Source: Prosthecobacter debontii (lineage in GTDB: Bacteria; Verrucomicrobiota; Verrucomicrobiia; Verrucomicrobiales; Akkermansiaceae). From it: a DNA stretch of 9,328 nt. The stretch covers positions 1 through 9,328 of the forward strand of contig CAMCYT010000092.1 of NCBI GenBank assembly GCA_945885485.1. Direction: 5' to 3'. Made by a program: the position numbers and the translations under genes. This document shows, in pieces, positions 1 through 6,174 of the stretch. Under the pieces are notes generated by a model. It was not told the origin of the DNA. It ran no database searches and was given only the letters and a program-made list of their open reading frames with translations. Position 1 is the first letter of the stretch. Each line of letters opens with the position of its first letter.

Positions 1-98
1 GATATCTTATCGCTTCTTTCACGTAACCACATCACCAAACGCAGCACCGAAATCACAACCAACACACAGGAAACCGTGAACGACGAAAATCTTTTCAT
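1..98 (-). CDS. Probable 5' end of a leftward gene with N-terminal membrane or signal segment (partial)
   Basis: Reading leftward from the ATG at 98, the frame is open for 32 codons to the window edge. The peptide begins MKRFSSFTVSCVLVVISV and continues with a Leu/Val/Met stretch and then Trp-Leu-Arg-Glu-Arg. A short basic N-terminus followed by about 18 hydrophobic residues looks like a signal peptide or signal anchor. No in-frame ATG, GTG or TTG lies between this ATG and the upstream in-frame stop near 150, so the start is well defined if the gene is real. No good Shine-Dalgarno is seen. It would be transcribed divergently from the GYF_2 gene. Too little is present to name a family, and a chance open frame of this length is possible. 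Confidence 0.4.
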   Translation of the reverse strand, partial: MKRFSSFTVSCVLVVISVLRLVMWLRERSDKI

Positions 99-136
99 AT
101 CTGCAAAATGAAACCTAATCCGCTCTGGGGCAAGAA

Positions 137-157
137 ATGATTGAGGCGATCATTTAA
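137..157 (+). other. Six-codon mini-ORF upstream of the GYF_2 gene
   Basis: ATG ATT GAG GCG ATC ATT TAA, preceded by GGGG at 127-130 with 6-nt spacing. It ends 6 nt before the start-codon hairpin at 163-198. A ribosome stopping here would cover the base of that hairpin, so a leader-peptide role is conceivable. Such a short ORF is also expected by chance. Confidence 0.15.
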
Positions 158-162
158 ACTTC

Positions 163-198
163 CCATGCCAATACTCTTCACCTTGAGTATTGGCATGG
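163..198 (+). promoter_or_regulatory. Perfect 14-bp hairpin enclosing the start codon of the GYF_2 gene
   Basis: CCATGCCAATACTC (163-176) and GAGTATTGGCATGG (185-198) are exact reverse complements separated by the 8-nt loop TTCACCTT. The chosen start codon ATG (195-197) lies in the right arm and pairs with CAT at 164-166. In mRNA this would hide the start codon. The DNA palindrome could instead be a protein-binding site between divergent genes, or a terminator-like structure. No U-tract follows, so an intrinsic terminator is unlikely. Confidence 0.5.
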
Positions 199-1178
199 AA
201 ATTTTCATCCAACATCAGGGTCAGCAGACAGGACCCTTTTCTATCCAACAAATCCAATCAGGATTCCTAAGTGGGCTTTACCAACATTCCGATCTCATCT
301 GGCATCAAGGAATCGAAGGATGGATTCCACTTTCCACACTTCTCAATAACAACGCAGCCGCGACAGTAACCCCACAAACTGTAATACCTCATAACTCAGG
401 ATTAGCCCTTACCAGCATGATCCTCGGTGTTTCATCATTTGCCTGCTTAATCACTTCTATTCCCGCAATCATCTGCGGACACATCGCAAGTAGCCAAATC
501 AAGAATTCCAATGGCCGCATCAGCGGAGAAGGACTCGCATTAGCCGGACTTATCACCGGCTATGTGGGCTTCGGCATCACTCTAATCGCCGTAATCGCAG
601 GACTCACTATGCCCTTGATCATGAATCAGCAGAAAAGAGCCCATCGAGCTGAAGCACTCAGCAATGCCAAATGCTTCGGTTTAGCACTCTACGAATTTAA
701 TGAAGAATACGGAAGCTATCCCAACGCTAAAACCGCTTCTCTTGTCGCATCAAAAACCAGCACTCCGGCAGAAATCGGAGAATCGTCTAACTCCCGTTTC
801 CGCCAACTCATCCGGGCTGTAATAGTTCCAAGCGAACACATATTCTACGCAAAAACCTACGGCAGCCAAAAGCCGGACGGCGACATCAGCGGAAACAAAG
901 CAATCGCGCCAGGCGAATGCGGATTCGCCTACATCGATAACACTCCCAGCGATCCAAGTCACCCACGTCCGATCGCCATCGCTCCTTTCAAAGCCGGCAC
1001 CGATGAGTTCGATCCGCTGCCTTTCGATAACAAAGCCATCATCCTCTGGACGGATAACTCCGCGACATTACTGCCTATTAATCCTTCCGGCCAGGTTTTG
1101 CACAACGGCCAACACATACTCGATCCTAAACACCCCATCTGGGAAGGCACTCCTCCCATCTTACTCCTTCCGGAATAG
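195..1178 (+). CDS. GYF_2 / DUF4190 membrane protein with pilin-like C-terminal region
   Basis: The product has 327 residues. Residues 1-50 form a GYF_2 (DUF4339) domain: an opening MEIFIQHQGQQTGPFS, then a Leu-Ile-Trp-His-Gln-Gly-Ile-Glu-Gly-Trp-Ile-Pro block. Residues 68-145 match the DUF4190 pattern of two hydrophobic hairpin segments (about 70-97 and 114-143) joined by a loop with GHIASSQI and Gly-Glu-Gly-Leu-Ala. Residues 146-180 (RAHRAEALSNAKCFGLALYE, then Tyr-Gly-Ser-Tyr-Pro) resemble the start of verrucomicrobial pilin-like proteins, and 180-327 is probably outside the membrane. ATG 195 is chosen because GYF_2 domains start there. An in-frame TTG at 141 would add 18 residues with no family support. 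The start codon sits in a hairpin (163-198). GYF_2 domains probably mediate protein contacts; the actual function is unknown. Confidence 0.85.
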   Translation: MEIFIQHQGQQTGPFSIQQIQSGFLSGLYQHSDLIWHQGIEGWIPLSTLLNNNAAATVTPQTVIPHNSGLALTSMILGVSSFACLITSIPAIICGHIASSQIKNSNGRISGEGLALAGLITGYVGFGITLIAVIAGLTMPLIMNQQKRAHRAEALSNAKCFGLALYEFNEEYGSYPNAKTASLVASKTSTPAEIGESSNSRFRQLIRAVIVPSEHIFYAKTYGSQKPDGDISGNKAIAPGECGFAYIDNTPSDPSHPRPIAIAPFKAGTDEFDPLPFDNKAIILWTDNSATLLPINPSGQVLHNGQHILDPKHPIWEGTPPILLLPE

Positions 1179-1255
1179 AGATATCTTACTCATTTCCAGT
1201 ACAATCATCAACGCAGTGTGAGCAATAGCGAACATTATCCAATAATACAAAGTAC

Positions 1256-1285
1256 TGACCGCTTGGACGGAGCGAAGCGGAGTCA
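1256..1285. terminator. Weak hairpin between convergent genes, possible terminator
   Basis: CCGCTT (1259-1264) pairs with AAGCGG (1275-1280) around a 10-nt loop, and TGA/TCA (1256-1258/1283-1285) can add three pairs across a two-base bulge. It lies between the end of the rightward GYF_2 gene and the end of the leftward DUF6288 gene, and overlaps the latter's stop codon. No U-tract follows on either strand, so termination is only a guess from position. Confidence 0.2.
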
Positions 1286-2155
1286 ATCATCTCCCTGAAT
1301 CTTCAGCTTTGCGTGATCCATGGAAAACACCAAGGCCATCGTCGCGGTGAGATGCAGACGGGACGACATGTAATAACCTTTGTCATATTTATCCCGACCC
1401 GGCAGCGCGACAAATGAGCCGTCATGACAACGTGCCATGTTCAACCACGCCTTGTTGTAATCCATCATGTGACGAATCGTTTTTTCCTCACCGGAAACAT
1501 TCGCTCCAATCAGGCTCCAGCACACGCCGAGAACACTGTCCGCATGACAGTCGTTGATGTATTTAGTGGAATCATAAAGACCGCGCGCCGCCAGTTTGAT
1601 GTAGTCGTTTTTAACCTGATCGTTTCCACCCAGCTTGTTCGCCACGATCGCCAAACCTTGTCTACCTGACGGAGAGTAAGCACAGACATCCGTGTGATAG
1701 CCGATAAATCCATCTTTGGTCGTGCTTAGCCGCAAGTAGTTGTATGCCATATCGACCCTGTTCTGATCCACAGTGGCTCCGCATTTTTTCGCAAGTTCCC
1801 ATGCCGTGATCCCGAGTGCTGTGGTGATATTCATCGTACCATAACCACCCACATTCGTGTTGTGACCCAATCCGCCCGTGCGGAATTTGTGACCGACATT
1901 CCCCATGTTTCCATGCGTCCTATCTTTGTAGTTCGCCATATCCTCAACCTGTCCGCTCTCCAAAACAGCCGCGAGACCTTGGATCGTTTCAAGCACTCCC
2001 TCATCTTTCGTCGCAAGGTAGTATTCAGAAAGCAGGATGCATTGATATGCCGCAGGCCATACCCAAACCCCTTTTTCCGGAATCGTTTTCCATGTATAAA
2101 CCAACTTTTTCACCTCATCCGTTTTTCCAGCAGCTAACAACGCCAGACCGCTCAT
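1283..2155 (-). CDS. DUF6288 protein, C-terminal part, downstream of an in-frame stop
   Basis: The 290 residues carry the helical-repeat part of the DUF6288 family: MSGLALLAAGKTDEV, then VWPAAYQCILLSEYYLAT, GGYGTMNITTALGITAWELA, YSPSGRQGLAIVANKLGG and a final block around Cys-His-Asp-Gly-Ser-Phe ending in MALVFSMDHAKLKI. The Gly/Tyr/Trp-rich repeats recall alpha-alpha-toroid enzymes, but no activity is established. This reading frame is the same as that of the upstream PDZ-containing part (2198-2749). The 14 codons between TAA 2198 and ATG 2155 read KEPFVYEEQCHAKC and join smoothly to the protein, so the true domain begins before this ATG. No Shine-Dalgarno precedes the ATG. This is therefore better read as the second half of one interrupted gene than as an independent gene. 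The C-terminus looks complete. Confidence 0.75.
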   Translation of the reverse strand: MSGLALLAAGKTDEVKKLVYTWKTIPEKGVWVWPAAYQCILLSEYYLATKDEGVLETIQGLAAVLESGQVEDMANYKDRTHGNMGNVGHKFRTGGLGHNTNVGGYGTMNITTALGITAWELAKKCGATVDQNRVDMAYNYLRLSTTKDGFIGYHTDVCAYSPSGRQGLAIVANKLGGNDQVKNDYIKLAARGLYDSTKYINDCHADSVLGVCWSLIGANVSGEEKTIRHMMDYNKAWLNMARCHDGSFVALPGRDKYDKGYYMSSRLHLTATMALVFSMDHAKLKIQGDD

Positions 2156-2197
2156 GCACTTCGCGTGACATTGCTCTTCGTAAACAAAGGGTTCTTT

Positions 2198-2749
2198 TTA
2201 GATATATTCCATCGCGCGCTTTGCAAGCAGCGCGGACTTCTCGCAGTTCTTGGGAAAGGTTTCTGAAAAGCGACCGATCGCCTCAAGTTTAACAACCACA
2301 TCCATAGACTTGCCCGCGCGGGTGACGGATAGAGTCAACTTACCATCTTTCCCTTCCGAATCTTCAATCGCATTTCCAAAATCCATGATCGGACCCTCGT
2401 AGCCGATCTCCGGAAATTCCTTCATGCGCACCATGTGATTTCCAAACCGATGCTCCACCTCAAACGCCTTACCATTCACTCCCGTAATCACATCATCTAA
2501 CAGAATCAACCCATCCGCCGGACTTCCTTTGAAAATGTATTTCACCGTGAACGACTTATTTTCCATCGTCCCCCGCGCACCCGTCGGCCCCAAGTTTACC
2601 AGATAACCCGGCACCTCCTTGTCCGGACCCTCCTTGATTGGCTCATTCCACCGGCCCCGATTATTCTCCTCCATTGCTCCCAACCTCAAGTCACACAATA
2701 AAAACAAAAAAAGCAGGATCCATGAGGTGTGGTTTAAAAGGTGTTTCAT
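2198..2749 (-). CDS. DUF6288 protein, N-terminal part: signal peptide and PDZ-like domain
   Basis: The 183 residues start with a signal peptide (WILLFLFLLCDLRLGA, cleavage likely after Gly24-Ala25), so the product is exported. Residues about 48-157 form a PDZ-like domain: VNLGPTGARG, KGSPADGLILLDDVITGVNG and a closing strand pair LTLSVTRAGKSMDVVVKL. Residues 158-183 (IGRFSETFPKNCEKSALLAK) are the conserved segment that in DUF6288 proteins leads directly into the repeat domain. Here TAA at 2198-2200 ends it, while the same frame stays open beyond. The stop is thus premature by comparison with the family. A secreted, isolated PDZ-like domain is possible but would be unusual. The start ATG at 2749 has no clear Shine-Dalgarno and is chosen because it gives the signal peptide. 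Confidence 0.75.
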   Translation of the reverse strand: MKHLLNHTSWILLFLFLLCDLRLGAMEENNRGRWNEPIKEGPDKEVPGYLVNLGPTGARGTMENKSFTVKYIFKGSPADGLILLDDVITGVNGKAFEVEHRFGNHMVRMKEFPEIGYEGPIMDFGNAIEDSEGKDGKLTLSVTRAGKSMDVVVKLEAIGRFSETFPKNCEKSALLAKRAMEYI

Positions 2750-2912
2750 AGGGAAAATTGATAGTTTTGGGCGAGGTCGCTTCCTAATACGTCAATCCAG
2801 CCAAGATCTTTCCACCTACTGGAGAGCCGAGCCTCCGGCCGGCTTTGAATACAGAGTATCCGCACCTAGGGAACAGAAGATTATCATCATCATACCGCAA
2901 AAAAAAGAGCAG

Positions 2913-3245
2913 TCAGAGATTCGGCGCGGCGGTTCGTACACTTTTACTTTTCCCATTAGCATGGTCAACCAAACAGCCAATGAATGATCCAACTGCACAC
3001 GATAGAAACAGAATTCCAGATGCCATTGCAGCTAAACCAATAACCCAAGGATGCACCGCGTTCGTAAGGCTAGCAGGAACTTGCTCCATTAAGTCTTTTG
3101 GTCCGAACATCAGAGTTAATATACTGCCTAGACACAGAAGCAAGAGGCACGCAGTCACAACTTTCATCATGAGCGGATAACGTGGATAGAGAAAGTAAGC
3201 CGAGGGAGCGACTGCGAGAGCGATGGTAATTAAGAGAATCTGCAT
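2913..3245 (-). CDS. Small three-helix membrane protein, unknown function
   Basis: The 110 residues are dominated by three hydrophobic segments: about 1-18 (MQILLITIALAVAPSAYF), about 27-47 (VVTACLLLLCLGSILTLMFG) and about 68-93 (VIGLAAMASGILFLSCAVGS and on). The tail is short and basic (Gly-Lys-Ser-Lys-Ser-Val-Arg). I do not recognise a family. The coherent membrane pattern makes this strand more credible than the overlapping rightward frames, which are Arg/Ser/Pro-rich with no domain pattern. It lies 163 bp upstream of the DUF6288 gene on the same strand, so co-transcription is possible but not shown. No Shine-Dalgarno is visible before ATG 3245. An 8-A run at 2899-2906 gives U8 just after the stop, but no hairpin precedes it. 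Confidence 0.65.
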   Translation of the reverse strand: MQILLITIALAVAPSAYFLYPRYPLMMKVVTACLLLLCLGSILTLMFGPKDLMEQVPASLTNAVHPWVIGLAAMASGILFLSCAVGSFIGCLVDHANGKSKSVRTAAPNL

Positions 3246-3552
3246 CGTGGTTTTTTGATGAAGCGTGGCTATCGTGAAACTATTTTTGACGATCGTCGAG
3301 AATCAAGGCGTCTATTTACCGCCACCTGCATTAACTTTAATATGTCCTATCTATGCTTTCTGGTAAACCCTAACGTAGTCCACATCCACGAAAGGAATTT
3401 CCCAAATACAGCGTGTGATATCAGACTACTTGGAGGTGCGCGTTAATGCTTTGTCTTCCCTTTCAGATATCACTGCATCTCAGCATGTGCCCCCTTGTGA
3501 ATCTGTATTTCCCTACTTGCTTTCGGGCATATAGAGAGTTCAATGGAAGTCT
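3246..3552. other. Gene-poor interval between divergent genes
   Basis: The 307 bp separate the leftward membrane-protein gene from the rightward DUF1287 gene and must hold both promoters, though I cannot place either with confidence. Two weak symmetries are visible: a 10-bp palindrome GACGATCGTC at 3288-3297, and GTGATATC (3415-3422) facing GATATCAC (3466-3473) across 43 nt. A 63-codon rightward open frame (3255-3446) has no Shine-Dalgarno or domain and is not called as a gene. Confidence 0.6.
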
Positions 3553-4128
3553 ATGTTCCAGCTATGGGTTATATTTCTAGCAGTCATCACTTACGCCAAC
3601 GCGGATTCTTCAGAAAAGCTCATCACAGCGGTCCGCAAACAAATTGGAGTCACGGTGCGTTATGATCCCGCATACGTTTCTCTCAATTACCCGAAAGGCG
3701 ATCTCCCCCGCGAACGCGGCGTCTGCACCGATGTGGTGATACGGGCTTTTCGAGATGGGCTCGATAAAGACCTCCAAGAACTCGTCCACATCGATATGAA
3801 GGCGAATTTCTCGAAATACCCAAAAATCTGGGGTTTGAAATCGACGGATAAAAACATCGATCACCGCCGAGTCCCAAACCTGATGACGTTTTTCACCCGA
3901 AATCACATTTCCATCCCCCTCCCCAAAGGTGATGAGAAATCGAAGTTCTTACCCGGAGACATCGTCACCTGCACTGTCCCACCAAACCTCCCCCACATCA
4001 TGATCGTCAGTGATAAGAAAAACTCAGCGGGTCGGCCGCTAGTCATCCACAACATCGGCGGCGGCACCGAAGAGGAAAACAGAATCGACGAATTCCCGAT
4101 TACGGGGCACTATCGATGGAAGGAATAG
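3553..4128 (+). CDS. Exported DUF1287 protein, NlpC/P60-like fold (YijF-like)
   Basis: The 191 residues match the DUF1287 family, whose members include E. coli YijF and which belongs to the NlpC/P60-like cysteine-peptidase superfamily. Residues 1-17 (MFQLWVIFLAVITYANA) are a signal peptide cut before Asp18, so the protein acts in the periplasm or outside. Family blocks are in order: GVCTDVVIRAFR with the candidate nucleophile Cys58; VHIDM (78-82); DKNIDHRRVPNLMTFFTR (99-116); GDIVTC (135-140); PHIMIVSD with the candidate histidine His148; and IHNIGGGTEEE leading to ITGHYRWK (183-190). The usual Trp after GDIVT is Cys here. The length is normal and both candidate catalytic residues are present. 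The substrate is unknown; a cell-wall peptide bond would fit the superfamily. GGAAG just upstream could serve as a close ribosome site. Confidence 0.88.
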   Translation: MFQLWVIFLAVITYANADSSEKLITAVRKQIGVTVRYDPAYVSLNYPKGDLPRERGVCTDVVIRAFRDGLDKDLQELVHIDMKANFSKYPKIWGLKSTDKNIDHRRVPNLMTFFTRNHISIPLPKGDEKSKFLPGDIVTCTVPPNLPHIMIVSDKKNSAGRPLVIHNIGGGTEEENRIDEFPITGHYRWKE

Positions 4129-4140
4129 ACATCATTCATA

Positions 4141-4295
4141 AGTCGGGCTTTTTTCTACAGGGAGGGAGGAGGTAAAAGAGAACAGGAGCCAGAATGATGA
4201 AAATAGGTCTTTTGTTCATTCATTCCACTTTTCCAGACTTAACAACACTCCTCTCCTCCATTACCTCCTCCCTCCCTGTCGAAAAAAGCCTGAAT
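4141..4295. mobile_element. MITE-like 155-bp element with 35-bp terminal inverted repeats flanked by TA
   Basis: Positions 4141-4175 and 4261-4295 are reverse complements at 32 of 35 positions; mismatches are at arm positions 2, 5 and 16. The shared core runs from GGCTTTTTTC through a purine block with GGGAGGGAGGAGG to GTAA. A weaker match continues inward to about 4188 and 4248. The dinucleotide TA borders both ends (4139-4140 and 4296-4297), as expected for a target duplication of the IS630/Tc1-mariner type. The roughly 60-bp centre has no credible gene. Length, structure and intergenic position fit a miniature inverted-repeat element. A large RNA hairpin of regulatory or other origin is the alternative, and a two-base flank is weak proof of transposition. 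Confidence 0.5.
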
Positions 4296-4350
4296 TACCA
4301 GAATAGAGCAATATTCCATGCTTGTTATTCTCGCGAAACCTGTGCAAGAG

Positions 4351-4366
4351 TCCGCGTCCCCGCGGA
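4351..4366 (+). promoter_or_regulatory. Small GC-rich hairpin ahead of the helicase gene
   Basis: TCCGCG (4351-4356) and CGCGGA (4361-4366) form a perfect 6-bp stem with the loop TCCC, 31 bp before the helicase ATG. If it is transcribed it would structure the leader; DEAD-box helicase genes of the cold-shock type often have structured leaders. It is short enough to be chance. Confidence 0.2.
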
Positions 4367-4385
4367 AAAGCCGTGGTATTTCTTG

Positions 4386-4391
4386 TATTAT
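4386..4391 (+). promoter_or_regulatory. Possible -10 box just before the helicase start
   Basis: TATTAT ends 5 nt before the ATG at 4397, within an AT-rich stretch. If it is a real -10 box, transcription would start at or next to the A of the ATG and the mRNA would be leaderless, which would fit the missing Shine-Dalgarno. No good -35 is seen at 17-bp spacing (CGGAAA at 4363-4368). Confidence 0.15.
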
Positions 4392-4396
4392 TTTCT

Positions 4397-6133
4397 ATGG
4401 ACACACCTCCTTTTTCCGAGCTCGGCCTTCCCGATGATCTCCTCGCAGCGATTGAAACTTTAGGCTACGAGCGGCCTTCTCCCATTCAGTGGAAAGCCAT
4501 TCCACCTGCCCTGGCGGGAAAAGATATTCTTGGCCTTTCTGCAACTGGCTCCGGCAAAACCGCGGCTTTCGCTCTCCCTGCCTTGGCATCGATCGATGTC
4601 AAAAAAGCTTACCCGCAAGTCTTGATTCTCTGCCCAACCCGTGAGCTTGCCGTTCAGGTTTGTGAAGAAGTCCATCGCCTCGGGGCGAAAAAAGCAGGTC
4701 TTCAAGCCACTCCTGTTTACGGCGGTGCCCCAATCGATCGCCAACTCCGCGCTCTCCGCAGTGGTGCCCAGCTTGTCGTCGGAACTCCCGGCCGTTTGCT
4801 GGATCACCTTCGCCGTGGCTCATTCGATGCCAGCCGCATCAAAATGGCCATCCTCGACGAAGCCGACCGCATGCTCGACATGGGTTTCAAAGAAGAAATG
4901 GACGAAGTCCTCGCTGCTCTTCCCAAAGAACGCCAGATTCTGTTCTTCTCTGCCACGATGAATCCGGGAGTTACCCGTTTCATCAAAAAATTCGGCAACA
5001 ACCCGGAACTCATCGAGATCGAACAAAAAGCCATGACGGTTTCCACCGTCGATCAATCCTATTTCGAGGTTCGCCAACGCTCGAAAGTCGAAGTCCTTTC
5101 CCGTATTCTCGATATGAACCCGCCACGTCTCGGGATCATTTTCTGTAACACGAAACGCTCAGTCGATGAATGCACCGAAGACCTCGTCAACCGTGGCTAC
5201 GCCGCTGACCGCCTCCATGGCGACATCACTCAGCAAATGCGCGAACGCGTTCTCAAACGTTTTCGCGATGGTGCGGTCGAACTCCTCGTCGCTACCGACG
5301 TTGCAGCTCGAGGTCTCGATATCGATGAAATCGACATCGTCTTCAACTACGACCTCCCAACCGACCCCGAAGACTACGTCCACCGTATCGGACGCACCGG
5401 CCGCGCAGGTCGCTCCGGACGTGCGGTATCCTTTGTCTTTGGTCGCGAAATTTATCGCCTTCAAGCCATCGAGCGCTACACCCGCCAAGTCATCAAACGC
5501 GATAAAATTCCATCGGTCGAACAGGTCGAGGGTCGCCGCGCAGACATCATTTTTGATTCACTTAAAGAACGCCTCGAAACCGGTGGCTTTGATTCTTATC
5601 AGGAAAACATCGACCGCTTGTTAGAACAGGGCCACACCCCTACTGACATCGCCGGTGCCTTGATCACCATGCTCCGCGAATCGAACGGCCGTGACGGCGA
5701 AGCCATCCAAGAGGATCGCGAGCCAGAAGGCGGCGCGAAACGCGACAACAAAAAAGGCAAGAGCGATTCTCGCGAACCTCGTGATCGTGAGCCGCGCGAG
5801 CAACGTCCTCGTTATGAATCCCCTGATCGCCCACCACGCGAATACGAACGCGGCGGTGCCAAGCGCGATGCCGGTCCAGTCGAAGGTGGTATGTCTCGTT
5901 TGTTCATCTCTCTCGGCAAAGGCGCAGGCATCATGCCTAAAGATATTGTCGGCATGATGTATCGTGAAGCCGGTCTTCCAGACGGTTGCCTCGGTCGTAT
6001 TACCTTGTTTCCAAAACATTGCCTCGTCGATGTCCCGGAAGCTCTCGCCGACCAAGCGATTCAGAAAACCCGCAACGCCAAACTGCGCGGAAAAGCCTTC
6101 CGCATGGATGTTGATCGCGGACCGAATCAATAA
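4397..6133 (+). CDS. DEAD-box ATP-dependent RNA helicase with DbpA-type C-terminal RNA-binding domain
   Basis: The 578 residues unwind or remodel RNA using ATP, in ribosome assembly or RNA decay by analogy with DeaD/CsdA and DbpA. All core motifs are intact: Q motif around Phe6 and Gln31, Walker A ATGSGKT (49-55), PTREL (80-84), GG (109-110), TPGR (130-133), DEAD (154-157), SAT (185-187), IIFCNT (247-252), RLHGD (272-276), VATDVAARGLDI (298-309) and HRIGRTGRAGR (329-339). Residues 432-497 form a linker rich in Arg, Glu, Asp and Pro. Residues 499-573 are a DbpA-type domain (MSRLFISLGKGAGI, then DGCLGRITLFPKHCLVDVP). ATG 4397 is preferred because the conserved N-terminus, MDTPPFSELGLPDDLL, starts there; the frame is open upstream to a TTG at 4322, but that extension is not helicase-like. 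No Shine-Dalgarno is present. The choice between DeaD and DbpA orthology is left open. Confidence 0.93.
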   Translation: MDTPPFSELGLPDDLLAAIETLGYERPSPIQWKAIPPALAGKDILGLSATGSGKTAAFALPALASIDVKKAYPQVLILCPTRELAVQVCEEVHRLGAKKAGLQATPVYGGAPIDRQLRALRSGAQLVVGTPGRLLDHLRRGSFDASRIKMAILDEADRMLDMGFKEEMDEVLAALPKERQILFFSATMNPGVTRFIKKFGNNPELIEIEQKAMTVSTVDQSYFEVRQRSKVEVLSRILDMNPPRLGIIFCNTKRSVDECTEDLVNRGYAADRLHGDITQQMRERVLKRFRDGAVELLVATDVAARGLDIDEIDIVFNYDLPTDPEDYVHRIGRTGRAGRSGRAVSFVFGREIYRLQAIERYTRQVIKRDKIPSVEQVEGRRADIIFDSLKERLETGGFDSYQENIDRLLEQGHTPTDIAGALITMLRESNGRDGEAIQEDREPEGGAKRDNKKGKSDSREPRDREPREQRPRYESPDRPPREYERGGAKRDAGPVEGGMSRLFISLGKGAGIMPKDIVGMMYREAGLPDGCLGRITLFPKHCLVDVPEALADQAIQKTRNAKLRGKAFRMDVDRGPNQ

Positions 6134-6153
6134 GGTTCGTTGCAATTTCCTGA

Positions 6154-6169
6154 TGAGCTATAAAGCTCA
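6154..6169 (+). promoter_or_regulatory. Small hairpin just before the MFS gene start
   Basis: TGAGCT (6154-6159) and AGCTCA (6164-6169) form a perfect 6-bp stem with the loop ATAA, ending 5 nt before the MFS ATG and 20 nt after the helicase stop. It occupies the place where a Shine-Dalgarno would lie, so it could tune translation of the downstream gene. The stem is short and no U-tract follows. Confidence 0.25.
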
Positions 6170-6174
6170 GTGAT

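Larger units (their letters stand above)
1283..2749 (-). pseudogene. DUF6288 gene interrupted by one in-frame TAA
   Basis: Codons 1-183 (signal peptide and PDZ-like domain) and codons 185-488 (helical-repeat domain) are in one frame with only TAA at codon 184 between them. The junction reads AMEYI-stop-KEPFVYEEQCHAKC. The known family order is a PDZ-like region, a conserved CEKS segment and then the repeats, so little or nothing seems to be missing at the break. One base change (for example from GAA, AAA or CAA) would explain it. Alternatives are a sequencing error, stop-codon readthrough, or two separately made proteins. Confidence 0.7.
4129..4396. other. Intergenic region holding an inverted-repeat element and the helicase leader
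   Basis: Its left two thirds (4141-4295) are the TA-flanked inverted-repeat element described separately. The remaining 101 bp form the leader or promoter region of the helicase, with a small GC hairpin at 4351-4366 and a TATTAT box at 4386-4391. Confidence 0.6.

Noticed and set aside
2823..2846. Short hairpin AGCCG / CGGCT around CCGGCCGG between the DUF6288 and membrane-protein genes
   Set aside because: Five pairs with a 10-nt loop and no U-tract; no support for a function.
2899..2906. Run of eight A (U8 on the minus strand) after the small membrane protein gene, as a terminator
   Set aside because: I find no GC-rich stem directly ahead of it on the minus strand.
2845..3180. 111-codon rightward open frame opposite the small membrane protein
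   Set aside because: Arg/Ser/Pro-rich with no domain pattern; the opposite strand gives a coherent three-helix membrane protein.
3255..3446. 63-codon rightward open frame in the gene-poor interval
   Set aside because: No Shine-Dalgarno, no domain or membrane pattern, and no known family; length is within chance.
3415..3473. GTGATATC / GATATCAC inverted repeat upstream of the DUF1287 gene
   Set aside because: Only 8 bp, with a 43-nt gap; easily chance. Noted under the interval but not called as an operator.
4322..4396. N-terminal extension of the helicase by 25 residues from a TTG
   Set aside because: The extra residues are not helicase-like, and the family's Q-motif region starts normally right after ATG 4397.
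4194..4463. 89-codon open frame with a good AGGAG five bases before ATG ATG
   Set aside because: It reads through the right arm of the inverted repeat and overlaps the helicase start in another frame. The composition is low in domain signal, so the ribosome site most likely comes from the purine-rich repeat arm.
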